From assembly GCA_026315105.1 (NCBI GenBank), contig CM048750.1, positions 266,715,151-266,779,150 of the forward strand: a DNA stretch of 64,000 bases. The letters are read 5' to 3'. A program made the position numbers and the translations under genes. This document shows, in pieces, positions 10,548 to 23,241 of the stretch; position 1 is the stretch's first letter; every line of letters starts with the position of its first letter. The stretch is from Locusta migratoria. Taxonomy: Eukaryota; Arthropoda; Insecta; Orthoptera; Acrididae. A model generated the notes under the pieces. The model saw only the letters and a list, made by a program, of their open reading frames with translations, did not search any database and was not told where the DNA came from.

Positions 10548-11466
10548 CCTTTTCACATGTCTTAGAACTGCTGTCGGGTGTTTGCACAAGTTGTATATAT
10601 AACTTTCCGTTTCCTGTATTTTACCTCTGCTACCTTCAGAATTTGAAAGAATGTATTCCAGTCTACATTTTCAAAAAATTCCCCCTGTCTACAATAGCTA
10701 AAAATCGAAGTTTCCTTTTTTTTTTTAACCTGTTTTCTAGGATAAGTTGTAATGTGAGTATGCCTCGATGTTCCTACATTTCTTGTAAATCCAAATGGAT
10801 CTTCCCCAAGCTCGGAATCCAGTAGTTTTCCCATTCATCTGTTAATAATTCTCTTTAGTATTTTTGGTAAAATTTTACGGCGCTTCTCACCGAGCTCCAG
10901 TGCTTATGTTGGAAACAGATGAACAATGAAGTGTAGAATTTTCACGAGCTACAGAGTAAATGTTATTGCTATTCATTTCACTCGCAGCAAATTTAATTCT
11001 GTACCTGCTCTATGGTCGACAGGTTCTTGTATGAACTCTTGTCAGTTCAGAAAAAAATAATTTTCGTTTTAATTGCAGTTATCACAAAAAAACATTTATT
11101 GGTCATCTGAGTTGCCATCAGTACCATTGGTGCCAACATAACCACTGCAGCCCGACGAGAAGCATTGTACAATTTAACTGTATTTTTCAACCATGACTTA
11201 TTAACTGTTCTGTGATTTCCACACTTGTCTTCACTTGTTTTCTTTAGAATTCGAATAATTATGTTGTTGTTGAAGTCTTGGGGTATTTCCTCTATCTTTA
11301 AAATTTTGCACAAAGGGTGGATCAGTTTTTTTTATGACTGGCTCTTCTAATGATGTCAGCAGTTCAGAGGGAATATCATCTATTCCAGGAGCCTAGTTTC
11401 AAATTAAATCTTTCAGTGCTCTGTCAAATTCTTGTCGCAGTATTGTATCTCCACAGTTTAAAACCT
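10548..11466 (-). pseudogene. RTE-type LINE fragment, reverse transcriptase part
   Basis: Minus-strand relic of the RTE family described at 23242-26535. Recognisable pieces on the minus strand are KTSEDKCGNHRT (compare KKAGADRCENYRT in the intact copy), EIPQDFNNNIIIRI, GEDPFGFTRNVGT and NVDWNTFFQILKVAEVKYRK. Many frameshifts and stops, and a deletion of about 660 bp relative to the intact copies, mark it as old. It was cut by the I-clade LINE inserted at 11467 and continues at 17118. Confidence 0.75.
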
Positions 11467-12062
11467 CCCTCCAGGGGGCCCACAGCTCTTTTGTGAGTAC
11501 GTGTGTGGCGCGCACGGGGCCCCTAGCTGAAGTGACCTATCTTCCGTCCCAGGCCGCTTCCCTCATTCCCCCCGGTTTTTGCCTTCGTCCGGAGACGGGC
11601 GTTTTTAGTCAGTCCAAGGTTTCTTTTTTCGTTTCCTCTTACTTCCTCTTTTCTTGGTCCTCTTCCTTTCCTGTTCTTTAGCCTTCCCCCTTTCTCCTTT
11701 ATCCTTGTCCTCGACCCGCCCTTTTAATCTCCACCTCAGTGTTTGAGATTCTCCCTCCTTCTTCATCCCTTTCTCTCCTTCCTCCTTTCTTTCCTCCCTG
11801 TGTGTGTCTGAAGGTCGACCCACACTCTGCGTAGCCAGTGACGGGGTAAGGGTAGACATGTTGGGCACATACGTACCCCCCGGTAAAGGCCGGGCACAGG
11901 GAGGGGTGATTACCCGAGCTGATACCTTCCGAACATGCCGATTGGTCCCTCCGTCCGTTCTCGGGAGGCGTGACCTGAGGTGCGAACAGTCACCTAAGGC
12001 GGGTGCGCCCTCAGTGAGGGCCCCCACAAGGAAGGAGCCCGCCATCGGAGACACCGGTAATC

Positions 12063-13463
12063 ATGGGGGACACCTCTGCTGTGACACCTTCCAAATCATC
12101 TATAATCTCGACCCATAAGTGGAAGCATGATGATTCTCAGCCACAGAAAGTATTGCCTAATATTCCTAAGTTCCTGGTGGCATCACGTACCAACGATAAG
12201 GATTTTTCTGCAGTAAATCCGTTTATTATTCAGAAGGGTGTTGATGCGATCGCAGGTCCCTTGAAGACCTGCTCCAGGCAGTGCAACGGGACCTTGTTAC
12301 TCGAAATAGATAATGCATTCCAGGCGCAGAAGTTACTTCGAGCTACACTTGTCCATACTTTCCCTGTGAAAGTGGAGGCTCACCACACCCTGAACTCTTC
12401 GCGAGGGGGTAGTGTTCTCTAGATCGCTGGATGGGTTATCAGACGAGGAGATATTGAACTATATGTCCGATCAGGGAGTCACGGCTGTTCATCGCGTGAC
12501 GAAAAAGGTTAACAATGACCTCGTGCCAACCATACTGTCTTCTTAACTTTTGACAGGGTTGACCTACCATCTAAAGTGAAAGCGGGCTAGGAAGTCATTT
12601 CCGTTCGCCTATACATACCAAATCCTACACGCTGCTTCCATTGCCAAAGGTACAATCATACCAGTAAATCTTTTCCAAATGCAGCCAAGTGCGCCACCTG
12701 TGGTAGAGACGATCATGAGGGTGAATGTCTCCCTCCGTCCCCTCGCTGCATTAATTGCAACGGTGACCATGCTGCTTCTTCACGGGACTGCCCCGTTTAT
12801 AAAGAAGAGCGGGTCATCCAAGAGATTTGCGTGAAGGAAAAGGTCTCAACCTATGCCGCTCGTAAGTTATTAGCGAGTAGGAAGCCCGCTGTACTCCCAT
12901 CAGATATTTTCAGCCAGGTCCTCGCCTCCCCTCGACCAACTAAGGACGTAGACATTCAGACTTGCGATTTAACGTTCTGTGAAACTGTCATCAGGTCGGC
13001 TAGCCCGAAAATTGTTCATTCCACCTCTCCGATCCCTTCTGCCCGTTCTACAGTGAATTTGTCGACCAGTTCACACACATCCCGGGCACCCAAATCTGCT
13101 GCCCGGAGTTCAAAAAAAGAACCCGTCCGTGAAGATTTTCTCAAGACTCCGACTTCTCAATCGTCAACCGCTTCTTCAACCTCTCATGCTTCTAAGAAGG
13201 CTTCCAAAATGAACAGCCCCCCCCCCCTAACCCGCCGCGGCATGACTCTTTGGTCATGCCATCCAACAGTTGCCGGCCTCGGCCGTCTTCTGTTTCACCG
13301 GGACGCTCCGTCTGCCGGGCACCCGGCCGTTTTCCGGCGATGGAAGATGCCCCTCCGGGAGGTGGCAGACGCGTCGATCAAACCAATGGAACATGACTCT
13401 TTGCCACTAGATGGCGATAGCAGTGCTCCCTCGAAGTCCGGTCCTCAGCGGCCGTCGAGGTGA
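12063..13463 (+). pseudogene. I-clade LINE ORF1, gag-like protein with zinc knuckles
   Basis: Begins near MGDTSAVTPSKSS (12063) and is interrupted around 12420-12600, where the VSRSLDGLSDEE-type stretch changes frame. At about 12630-12830 it carries cysteine-histidine knuckles: CFHCQRYNHTSKSF, CATCGRDDHEGEC and CINCNGDHAASSRDC. These are the CCHC-type RNA-binding knuckles of gag-like ORF1 proteins that coat the LINE transcript. A Ser/Pro-rich tail ends at 13463, close before ORF2. Frameshifts and stops make it a pseudogene. Confidence 0.75.
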
Positions 13464-13513
13464 CCCCACCTGCTTGTTCCTTTTTATCTTCTTTTCTTCT
13501 CTCATTTTTTATT

Positions 13514-16500
13514 ATGGCGCTCCTTCAATGGAATATTCGCGCCATTCGTTCCAATCGGGAGGAATTAAAACTACTCCTTCAATTGCACTGCCCGCTTCTA
13601 GTCTGCCTCCAAGAAACTAAGCTATGTCCAAGTGATCATGCCCTTACTAGGGCAGATGTGCTACACCTTGTTGACCAGCTCCCTTCACCTTTCGTGTTGG
13701 TAGGCGACTTTAATGCCCACCACCCAATATGGGGCTCTCCGGCACCTTGTCCGAGAGGCTCCCTTTTGGTGGACATTCTCCAACACTTTAATCTTGTCTG
13801 CCTCAACACTGGTGCACCGACTTTCCTTTCAGACACAACACACTCTTATTCCCATATAGACCTCGCAATATGCACTCCTCAGCTTGCCGGTCGGTTTGAG
13901 TGGTATGCACTTTCTGACACGTACTCGAGTTACCATTTCCCTTGTATCATCCACTTCCTGCATCATTCCCCATCTCCTCATCCCACCAGTTGGAATATTT
14001 CTAGAGCCGACTGGGGGCTTTATTCTTCCATGGCTGTTTTTCACGATCAGAATTTTCCCAACTGTGACGGTCAGGTCGGCTACCTCACAGAGGTTATTCT
14101 CACCGCTGCTGAACGTTCCATACCTCGTACATCCTCTTCTCCACGCCGTGTCCCGGTCCCTTGGTGGACTGCAGCCTGCCGCGACGCGCTTAGAGCCCGG
14201 CGCCATGCTTTACGCACCTTCCGTCGCCGCCCAACTTTGGAGAATTGCATAAATTATAAACGTATGAGAGTGCAATGTCGTCGTATCATAAACAACAGCA
14301 AAAAAGCTTGCTGGACTGCTTTTACTAGTTCTTTTAACCGTTTTACTCCCTCCACGGTTGTTTGGGGTGGCCTACGCCGTTTATCCGGCATCAAGGTCCA
14401 CTCCCCGATTCCTGGACTAACCGTGGAGAACGCAGTCCTCGTGGACCCCGCTGATGTTTCCAACGCATTGGGTCGTTTCTTTCCAGAGGTTTCGAGCTCT
14501 GCCCATTACCACCCTGCCTTTCTCCCTCGCAAACACGTAGAGTTGGCACGGCCACCTTCTTTCCACTCTTTTAATCGTGAAAATTATAATGTTGCCTTCA
14601 CCATGGAAGAGCTAGACCGTGCTCTCGCCCTGTCCCGATCTTCTGCTCCCGGGCCCAATTCAATCCATATTGAGATGCTGAAGAACCTCTCCTGCTGGCA
14701 AGTGTTTTCTTCTTAGTACCTACAATCGCATATGGACTGAAGGTCATGTTCCCACAAGTTGGTGTGAAGCCATTGTTGTCCCCGTCCCCAAACCAGGGAA
14801 GGACAAACATCTTCCTTCCAGTTATCGCCCCATTTCTCTGATGAGCTGCATCTGTAAGGTGATGGAACGCATGGTTAATGCTTGGTTGGTCTGGCTCCTC
14901 GAATCTCACCGCCTCCTAACAAATGTCCAATGCGGTTTTCGTCGACACCGCTCTGCTGCTGTTCACCTCGTTACGTTGTCGACCTTCATTATGAATAACT
15001 TTCTAAAGAAGCGTCAAACAGGAGCAGTGATCTTCGACTTAGAGAAGGCATACGATACCTGTTGGAGAGCGGGCATTCTCCGCGCATTGCACACATGGGG
15101 CCTTCGGGGCCGCCTCCCTCTTTTCATACAAGCGTTTTTGGTGGATCGCAAGTTCTGGGTATGGGTGGGCTCTGTTTTGTCAGATACCTTTTGCCAGGAG
15201 AATGGGGTACCGCAGAGCTCCGTCTTGAGTGTGGCTCTCTTTGCCATTGCAATCAATCCGATCGTTTTCCGGATCCCTTTTTGTAGACGATTTCACAATT
15301 TATTGCAGCACCCAGTGGACTTGTCTCTTGGAGCGTTGTCTTCATGCTGTTTTGACCGTCTATATTCCTGGAGCATCGCAAATGGCTTCCGATTCTCCAC
15401 TGAGAAAACGGTGTGTATAAACTTCTGGAGATACAAGGAATTTCTTCCACCTTCTCTACATCTCGGCGCTGTTGCTCTCCCTTTCGTGGAGACTACGAAA
15501 TTCTTGGAGCTAATGTTGGATCGGAAACTTTGCTGGTCCACACACGTGTCCCACCTGGCTGCCCGTTGTGCCCGATCCCTTAATGTCCTTCGTGTCCTCA
15601 GTGGCACGTCACGGGGAGCGGATCGTACCGTCCTGCTTCACCTTTACCAGGCCATTGTTAGTCCAAGCTCGACTATGGAAGCCTTGTATACTCTTCTGCA
15701 CGGCCGTCGATTCTCCGCCGTCTCAACTCTATTCACCATCGGGGATTACGTCTGGTGACCGGCGCATTTTATACCAGCCCTGTTGAAAGTCTGTATCCCG
15801 AGGCTGCTGTATTACCCTTGACCACTCGGCGTGTCATACTCTTATGTCGGTACGCATGCCGCCTGCGGTCGATGCCCAACCATCCATCTTACCGATTATT
15901 TTTTGACGACTCACTCGATCGCCAATATCGGTTGTCTGCGATTGCCTTGCTTCCACCCGGAGTTTGGTTTCGCCGCCTGCCACAGCGGCTTGATTTTACC
16001 CTTCCTTCCACCTTTGGTTGAGCAACAGCCCATTGCCACCTTGGCATCAGGACCAGGTTCACACTCACCTTGAACTTAGTTCGCTCCCCAAGGAGCGCAC
16101 TCCGGATTTGGTATACCGCTCGAGGCTTGTCGAACTCCGTTCGTGGTTCGATAATGCCATATTTATTTACACTGATGGTTCCAAGAGTACTGCCGGTGTC
16201 GGATCTGCCTTTGTTGTCGGGGACAACCGTTTCCAATACAAGCTCCCTGACCAGTGCTCGAATTTCACGGCTGAGCTTTTTGCCCTCCACCAGTCTTGTA
16301 TACCTGCCGCCACTGCTAACCTTTCTATGCCATATGTTCGGACTCCCTTAGTGCCCTGCAGAGTCTGAAGGACCCTTTCTCGAACCATCCTCTCGTGTAT
16401 CGGATCCAACGCTCCCTCCAGTTGCTAGCAGATGACAGCTGTCACGTTTCTTTCCTGTGGTTCCCTGGCCACGTGGGTGTGCCCGGGAATGAGACCGCTG

Positions 16501-16811
16501 ACATAGTAGCCAAGGCCGCAGCTCTTTTGCCTCGCATGGCTACCTTTTGCATCCCATCGGACGATGTTCAACGGGCTCTTCGCTGGAGTATCGTGTCGTC
16601 ATGGCACAGTGCGTGGCTTTCACTGTACAACAATAAATTGCGAACTGTAAAACCGATCCCGATCGCTTGGAGGACCTCCTCACGCCCCTCTCGGCGGGAG
16701 GAGGTCATCCTGGCCCGGTTGTGGATCTGTCACTGCCGTTTCAGCCACCGTCATTTGCTAACCGCCGATCCTGCACCACTGTGCTCCTGCGGTGAATTGC
16801 TGACGGTGTGA
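13514..16811 (+). pseudogene. I-clade LINE ORF2: endonuclease, reverse transcriptase, RNase H
   Basis: Starts MALLQWNIRAIRSNR, the first block of the AP-like endonuclease; QETKL and VGDFNAHHPIWGS follow, but the SDHxP catalytic block is changed to SYHFPC. The reverse transcriptase shows SSAPGPNSIHIEML, a frameshift near 14710, then FDLEKAYDTCW and GVPQSSVLS (usually QGSVLS); the FVDDF catalytic box (about 15290) lies in a different frame from the sequence before it. RNase H blocks IYTDGSKSTAGVG and FPGHVGVPGNETAD (16160-16510) and a terminal CHCRFSHRHLL zinc-like motif follow. At least four frame breaks are present, so it is inactive. Confidence 0.8.
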
Positions 16812-17117
16812 CACGTTTTATTGTCTTGCGTTAATTTTAATCATCTCCGTGTAGCCCTTCACTTTCCGTCTACTCTGGAGGAAATTTTAGCTGATGACAC
16901 ACGGGCAGCTGCTCGAGTTTTGTGTTTTATCAACTTGGCCAACTTATCGAAGGATATTTAACCCTTTTAATTGTCTTTTATCTTTCGTTTTTAGCCTCTT
17001 CTTGCTGTTCTAACTGGCAGTTACCAATTTTTTTTGAGATCTAGTGAATCTTTGTTCTTGTCTGGGCGCTAATGACCGTAGAAGTTGTGCGCCTTAAAAC
17101 CACAACAAAAAAAAAAA

Positions 17118-17228
17118 AGTTTAAAACCTGGTTTTGAAATATATGTGTTACGGTACCATTATAGGTCAATTTGGTACCTTCTGTTGTCTCCTGGTCTTCT
17201 TGCATGGTGCTTAAACCATTTCTGATGA
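17118..17228 (-). pseudogene. RTE-type LINE fragment, endonuclease part
   Basis: Continuation of the relic at 10548-11466 on the far side of the I-clade insertion. TTTAAAACCTGGTTTTGAAA and TGTCTCCTGGTCTTCTTGCA match the endonuclease-coding part of the RTE copy at about 44575-44690 on the same strand. Too short to translate usefully. Confidence 0.65.
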
Positions 17229-17230
17229 AT

Positions 17231-20200
17231 AAATTGTACCTCTCAGGGGCTCAGCATTAATTTGCTGAGTACAGGCTTGGCGAATCCGGGGTCCCGAGCT
17301 GTGGACTGTATCACGCTAAGTCCGCCACACCGTAAGCTCTGTGTGTGCTTTAATGACCATCATTCGCCACGACGGTGGAACGTTGTATGTTTCAGACCCC
17401 AGATATCTTGGCTTAATTGCCCAGGTCTCAAGGACAGTACAAGTCTCTATTAAAAAAAAAACACCTCAATCTCAAGGTGTGCTACGTGCCGAGGAGATGC
17501 ATGGCAGTTGAGGTTGAACAGTCGCTAACTAGCAACCTCTGAAGAACCTGCCACACCTCAGTTGTATAAGGCTTACCCAGGCAAGCGGGGCTCTACTGGT
17601 GTGGACGTGTAGTTCCCTAGCTGCTCTTGGGACCATGATGAAAGGAGTAAAGAATAGCTTTGACGGATGCCAAACCGCCATATCTAGGTGAGGAAGACCA
17701 GATTACAATGCAGCACGATACAACACCCACTCGTTTACTTCCCTGGCTACACCATGGGAGGACTGTAGCGTCTGAACTCAGGGAGAGCAATATGTTCCAA
17801 GCTATTCAGTGTGTACACAATCTGAGGGTGAATCATTCATGACCATCAAGCCCCTGTGTTTTGTTGAGAACCTGGAGGATGAGTTCGGAGAGGTTGAAGG
17901 AGGACCGCACAAATATACCATCATTTGATCAACGTACTAATTCCGAAATGGGGGACATAGCAATAGGTATTTCCGGTGTAGAGAAGCAGCTGAGAGAGCT
18001 AAATACGAAAAAGTCTGCTGGTCTGGATGGTATACCAGTTCGGTTTTACAAAGACTATTCTGCGGCATTGGCCCCCTACTTAGCTTGCATTTATAGCGAA
18101 TCTTTAATTCAGTGCAAAGTTCCTAGTGATTGGAAAAAAGCGCAGGTGACTCCCATGTATAAGAAAGGAAAGAGAACTGACCCATACAATTACAGGCCAA
18201 TATCGTTGACATCGGTTTCATGTAGAGTTTTGGAGCATATTCTCAGTTCGAATATAGTAAATTTCCTTGAAACGGAAAAGCTTCTTTCCATGAATCAGCA
18301 CGGGTTTAGGAAACATTGTTCATGTGAAACTCAGCTTGCCCTTTTCTCACATGACATCTTGCGAGCCATGGACGAAGGGCAACAGGCGGATTGTGTTTTT
18401 CTCGACTTCAAAAAGGCGTTCAACACGGTGCCACACTGCAGACTGCTAACGAAGATACGAGCTTATGGAACAGGTTCACAGATTTGTGACTGGCTGGAAG
18501 ACTTCCTAAGTAATAGAACGCAGTACGTTGTTCTCGACGGCGAGTGTTCATCAGAGACGAGTGTATCGTCAGGCGTGCCCCAGGGGAGTGTGATAGGACC
18601 GCTATTATTTTCTATCTATATAAATGATCTGATGGACAGAGTAAGTTGTAATTTGCGGCTGTTTGCTGATGATGCTGTGGTGTATGGGAGGGTGTCGTCT
18701 GTAACTGACTGTAATAGCATACAGGTTGACTTAGACAAAATTTCTAGTTGGTGCGAAGAATGTAGAAAAATGTAAGGTGATGCGCATGAGTAGAAAAAAC
18801 AGTCCTATAATGTTCGAATACAGCATCAGTAGTGAGCTTCTTGATGCTGTCGCGTCGTTCAAATATCTAGGCGTAACATTGCAAAGCGATATGAAATGGA
18901 ACGAGCATGTAAGGACAGTTGTGAGTAAGGCAGACAGCCGACTTCGGTTTATTGGGAGAATTTTGGGAAGATGTACTTCACCTGTAAAGGAGACCGCGTA
19001 TAAAACGCTTGTACGACCACGTCTTGAGTATTGCTAAAGTATTTGGGACCCGCAGCAGATCGGTTTGAAGGAAGACATAGAGGCGGTTCAGAGGCGAGCA
19101 GCTAGATTTGTTACCGGTAGGTTCGACCAATGCGCGAGTGTCACGGAAATGCTCCGGCAACTCAATTGGGGATCGCTGGAAGAAAGACGACGTTCTTTTC
19201 GTGAATTTCTGTTAAGTAAATTTAGAGGGCCTGAATTTGAAGCTGAGTGTAGTACGATCTTGCTGCCGCCTACTTACATTTCGCGTAAAGATCACAAAGA
19301 CAAGATAAGAGAAATTAGGGCTCGTACGGAGGCATATAGGCATTCTTTTTTTCCTCGTTCAATTTGGGAGTGGAATAGGAAAGGAAATGCCTAGTAGTGG
19401 TACAGTGTACCCTCCGCCACGCACCTTACGGTGAATTGCGGAGTATGTATGTAGATGTAGATGAAGGGATGTTGAAGATGCATTCTGGATTAGTTCTGAT
19501 AACAACGTCATCTCCAGTGCACTCATGGGCACTGCTTGCCTGTTATAAGCTTGGTGATGTTTCTGTTATGATCACAACCCACAAGAGCCTAAGTATGGTC
19601 CAGGGAATTATCTTCCATAAAGATCTCCGTTTGGAATCAAACGATGAGCTACGCAAAAACTTGAGCGTTGTGGAGTCCACTTCATCCGCCGTGTCTATAG
19701 GGGTCTGAAGGACAACAGGGTTGCCACTGGTGCCTTCATCTTGGCCTTTGAAGGTGATTCCTTGCTTGAGAAGGTCAAGGTGATTATATATTGGTGCGTT
19801 GTAAAGCCCTATGTTCTTCCTCCTATGCGCTGCTTCAAGTTCTGGAGGCCTGGGCACATGTCCTCCTGGTATGATGCCGACCCCACCTGTCGAGAGTGCA
19901 GATGTGCTTCACATCCTGATGTTCCTTGGGTCCCTCCTCCAGTGTGTGTAAACTGTGGACTGCACCATTCCCCTTGCTTGCCTGATTCTGCAGTACTGCA
20001 TAAGGAAACAAAGATAGTGGAGTATAAGACCCTGGACTTGCTGTCCTACTCAGAGGCAAAACGGAAATATATGAAACTCCATCCTGTGAGAATGAGGATC
20101 TCATATGCCACAGCTGCGTCTCCATTATCATCTGTGACATCTTGTCCATCTACGGTTGAACCTGCCATAGTGAGCTCTCGGGCCCAACCATCTACCCCTG

Positions 20201-22735
20201 CTTCCTTGAGAGATAGGGGCACTTACTCCTCTGTTGTTCCCATACTTTTCTCCTTGAGATCAACAACCACTCAAGCACCGGGGACGTCAGTCCCCAACCC
20301 CCAAACCGGAGAAGCAATGGCCTTCTCTGGCTCCTCTTGCTCGTAAGGGGTCCCTCAGGACACTCCCTTCCGAGGCTTCCGCATGTGACAAATAGGATTC
20401 CAGCAAACTGCTGCAGGATCCCCAGTCTATTGGCCAAAGAGCTTCCTGCTCTTCGTTGGCCCCAGTAGCCACACCTGTGAAACCCTCCCAGCCCTTAACA
20501 GCAAAGGGCCATTGAGAGGTAAGAAAGAAGAAGGAATCTTTGGTGGCTTCAAAGCCACAACCACATACATAATCTGCTACAGAGATAGAGATCCTCGCCT
20601 CTCCTGAGGATCTTGCAATAACAGGATCGCCACAACCGGAACCTATGGTGCTCGATCCTGCAGATTCTGTGTAGTCGGCAGCAGGTGCTCCCATAAAATA
20701 ACCTGCTTGTTTGTTGCTAATGGCTATTCATCTTTGAGAAAACACAGTTTGAATGAATTGCAGTGGCTTTTTCCATCATCTGGCTGAGCTGGGGCAACTA
20801 TTATGCCACATCCCTGCACTTTGTGTAGCCCTCAAGGAAACCTGATTTCATGCGCAGCAGTATTGGGGCTACTTTAGAAACCGATCGATCTACGACAGGG
20901 TAGCTAGTGGTGTCTGTCTCTTAAGTCCTTGCAACAGCCCCCAGGGCCACAGTATGTATGCACATGGCACTTAAGGCAGTAGCAGATAGAATTCAGGCCA
21001 TAGAGGAATTCACCGTCTATAGTATTTACCTTTCCCTGGATGAGGTCGTATCTCTAGCTAACCTTACTGCTCTGGTCGATCAACTCCCCCCACCTTTTCT
21101 TCTTTTGGATGATTTCAATGCTCACCATCCAATGTGGGGTGGAACACAGACCACAGGCCGCGGTAGGGACGAAGAGACCATTTTGGCACAGAAAGACCTC
21201 TGCTATCTGAATACTGATGCCCCCACGCCCTGTTCAGTTGCCTCGGGGTAGAAGGTGTTTTCCTGTCTCAGTGGTGGGAGAGCATTGTCATCCCAATGAT
21301 GAAACTTGGCATTGATCTGCACGTAACTGACAACTACTGCCCGGTTGGCCTCACCACTCTGCAAGCTCTTTGAATGCATGGTGAGTCAGCGGCTCATGTG
21401 GGTTATTGAAGATCCCCACAACAGGGTGGCTTCCGCCAAGGCCGTTCCACATTTGACAACCTCGTGTCACTGGAGTCCACTATCCACACTGCCTTCACCA
21501 GGCATGAGCATCAGGTCGTGGTCTTTTTTGACCTCCAAAAGCCATATGATACCATCTGGCATCACCATATTTTATATACACTTTATAAATGGGGTTTCTG
21601 GGATTCACTTCCGACCTTCAATTAGAACTTCCTATCACTCCACTATTTCCAGGTCCGAGTTGGCACCTCTCTCAGTTCCACTAATGTCCAGGAGAAAGGT
21701 GTCCCACAGGGCTCAGTTCTTAGCATTCCCCTGTTTCTGATTGCAATCAACGGTCTTTCTGCGGCAGTGGGTCATCGGTCTCCAACTCTATTTGCTGATG
21801 ACTTTTGCATCTATTTCAGTTCTGCATGAATTGGTGTCAATGAACAGCAGCTGCAGGGTGCCATTAGAAAGGCACAGTCCTGGGCCTTTGCACGTGCTTC
21901 CAATTCTTGGGCTTCAAGACCCAAGTGATGCACTTTTGTCACCGTCGGGCTCTTCATCTTGATCCTGAACTGTACCTGGGCGATGAACCCCTTCGTGTTG
22001 AAGAAACACATCACTACCTAGGTGTGGTTTTCGATGCCCATCTAACTTTGGTATCACACCTTCCTCAGCTGAGACAGAAGTGTTGGGGCATCTTAACATT
22101 TTTTGGTTCCTCACTCACACTGTTTGGGGAGCCTCTCGTCAAACACTCCTACAGCTCTACTGGGCTCTCATTCAATTGTGACTAGACTACGGGAGTATAG
22201 TGTATGACTTGGCAACGCCTTCATCACTCAGGGTCCTGGACACCATTTTACATAGTGGTGTCCGCTTGGCGATGGGAGCCTTTCGCACGAGTCCGTTGAT
22301 GAGTCTCCTAGTTGAAGCAGGGTTACCTCCCCTGCAGTTCTGCCGGCTACAGTTGCTTGCTTCCTACATTGCCCATGTACATACCTCACCTCACCACCTG
22401 AATTGCAGGCCTCTCTTTCCAGCTACTGCCCTCCCTTCCCCATGGCAACGGCCGAGGTTGGGTCTCCCAATTACGGTCCGTGTCCATTCCCTTCTATTGT
22501 CACTTAAATTCCTCCCCTTCCCTTGTACTCTCCACTATTCTTCCCATACTCCTCCTTGGTGTATCCCTCGCTTGCAGATCAAGTTGAACTTGTCTCGGGA
22601 CTCAAAGGACTCAGTAACACCGCTAAATATCCGTTGCCAGTTCCAAGCACTGCTTGATTCATACCATAATGCAGCAGTTCTTTACACAGATGGCTCTCTC
22701 GCTGATGTCCATGTCGGGTAAACACATTCTCAAGC
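17231..22735 (+). mobile_element. Second I-clade LINE, decayed and split by a Jockey-like element
   Basis: 5' UTR-like sequence from 17231 (CTGAGTACAGGCTTGGCGAA block) leads to a broken gag frame that stops near 17925 and resumes near 19485. The gag part carries CFKFWRPGHMSSWY, CRECRCASHPDV and CVNCGLHHSPC (19825-19985). Endonuclease pieces DDFNAHHPMWGG (21105-21145), a corrupted reverse transcriptase (about 21345-22100, with FECMVSQRLMWVIEDP and YLGVVFDAHL) and the start of RNase H, VLYTDGSLADV (22676-22710), follow. The element ends abruptly there. Multiple stops and frameshifts. Confidence 0.75.
17926..19466 (+). mobile_element. Jockey-like LINE, 5' truncated
   Basis: Reverse transcriptase region of a Jockey-type LINE with its 3' end. 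The translated frame runs from about 17861 to 19387 and contains KKSAGLDGIPVRFYK, WKKAQVTPMYKKGKRTDPYN, YRPISLTSVSCRVLE, FLDFKKAFNTVPH, SGVPQGSVIGPLLF and LRLFADDAVVYG. All seven catalytic blocks including FADD are present. One frame shift near 18774 and a stop at 19035 separate it from the C-terminal part (KYLGVTLQSDMKWNEHV). The 3' end has a short ATGTAGATG repeat tail. It interrupts the gag frame of the I-clade LINE around it. A target duplication was not identified. Confidence 0.8.
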
Positions 22736-22844
22736 TGTGCACAGGATGAGTGCATTCCTTTGTTTCTGAGGGGTGGCCAGCTCAGTTGCCTGCTGAGATG
22801 TTAGTTTCATTTGTCAGTTGGCTTGGCTGTCATCTGCATCCTGC

Positions 22845-23222
22845 GAGCAGTAGGCAACTGAGGTGGCTGCCCCTACAAAACCAAGGAATGGATTTGCCCA
22901 GCGTACAAGTCGACAAAGCAGGGGCATGACTTCTTTCACTAGCTCTACTACTGTTGTCAGTGTTGCCTTCGTCTCTATCTTTATGGTCATGCATTGACTA
23001 TGCTGTTCATAGTAGTTTACCTGCCTTTGCCTTCCTATTTTCTGTTTCGTTATTAGACCTACTGCTGCATCCCCCGCCCCTGCAATAAACCTCCCCCCTC
23101 CCGTTACTGATCTTGTATTTATGATAGTGTAGGGACCTGACCAGAAAACATGTGCATCCTGGCACTTTGCTAGTCCCCACCACATCTGTCTTCAATCTAT
23201 CCATTTACCTTTTCAGATATAT
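22845..23222 (-). pseudogene. RTE-type LINE fragment, endonuclease part
   Basis: On the minus strand: FWSGPYTIINTRSVTGG, then VNYYEQHSQCMTIKIETKAT, matching FWSGEYRIINTKS and VNYYDEHSDRIIIVKID of the intact RTE that starts 20 bp further on. Contains an insertion and frameshifts. It is older than, and in opposite orientation to, the neighbouring full-length copy. Confidence 0.7.
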
Positions 23223-23241
23223 GCTCGTATATCTGTTAAAT

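Larger units (their letters stand above)
11467..17117 (+). mobile_element. I-clade non-LTR retrotransposon, full length but decayed
   Basis: A 5.65-kb element flanked by a perfect 12-bp target duplication, agtttaaaacct, at 11455-11466 and 17118-17129. It runs from a GC-rich 5' UTR, through a gag-like first frame with zinc knuckles, to an endonuclease/reverse transcriptase/RNase H second frame, and ends ACCACAACAAAAAA in a poly-A tail. The RNase H domain places it in the I group. Both frames are broken, so it is not autonomous. It inserted into the older RTE relic on either side, which gives their relative ages. Confidence 0.85.
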
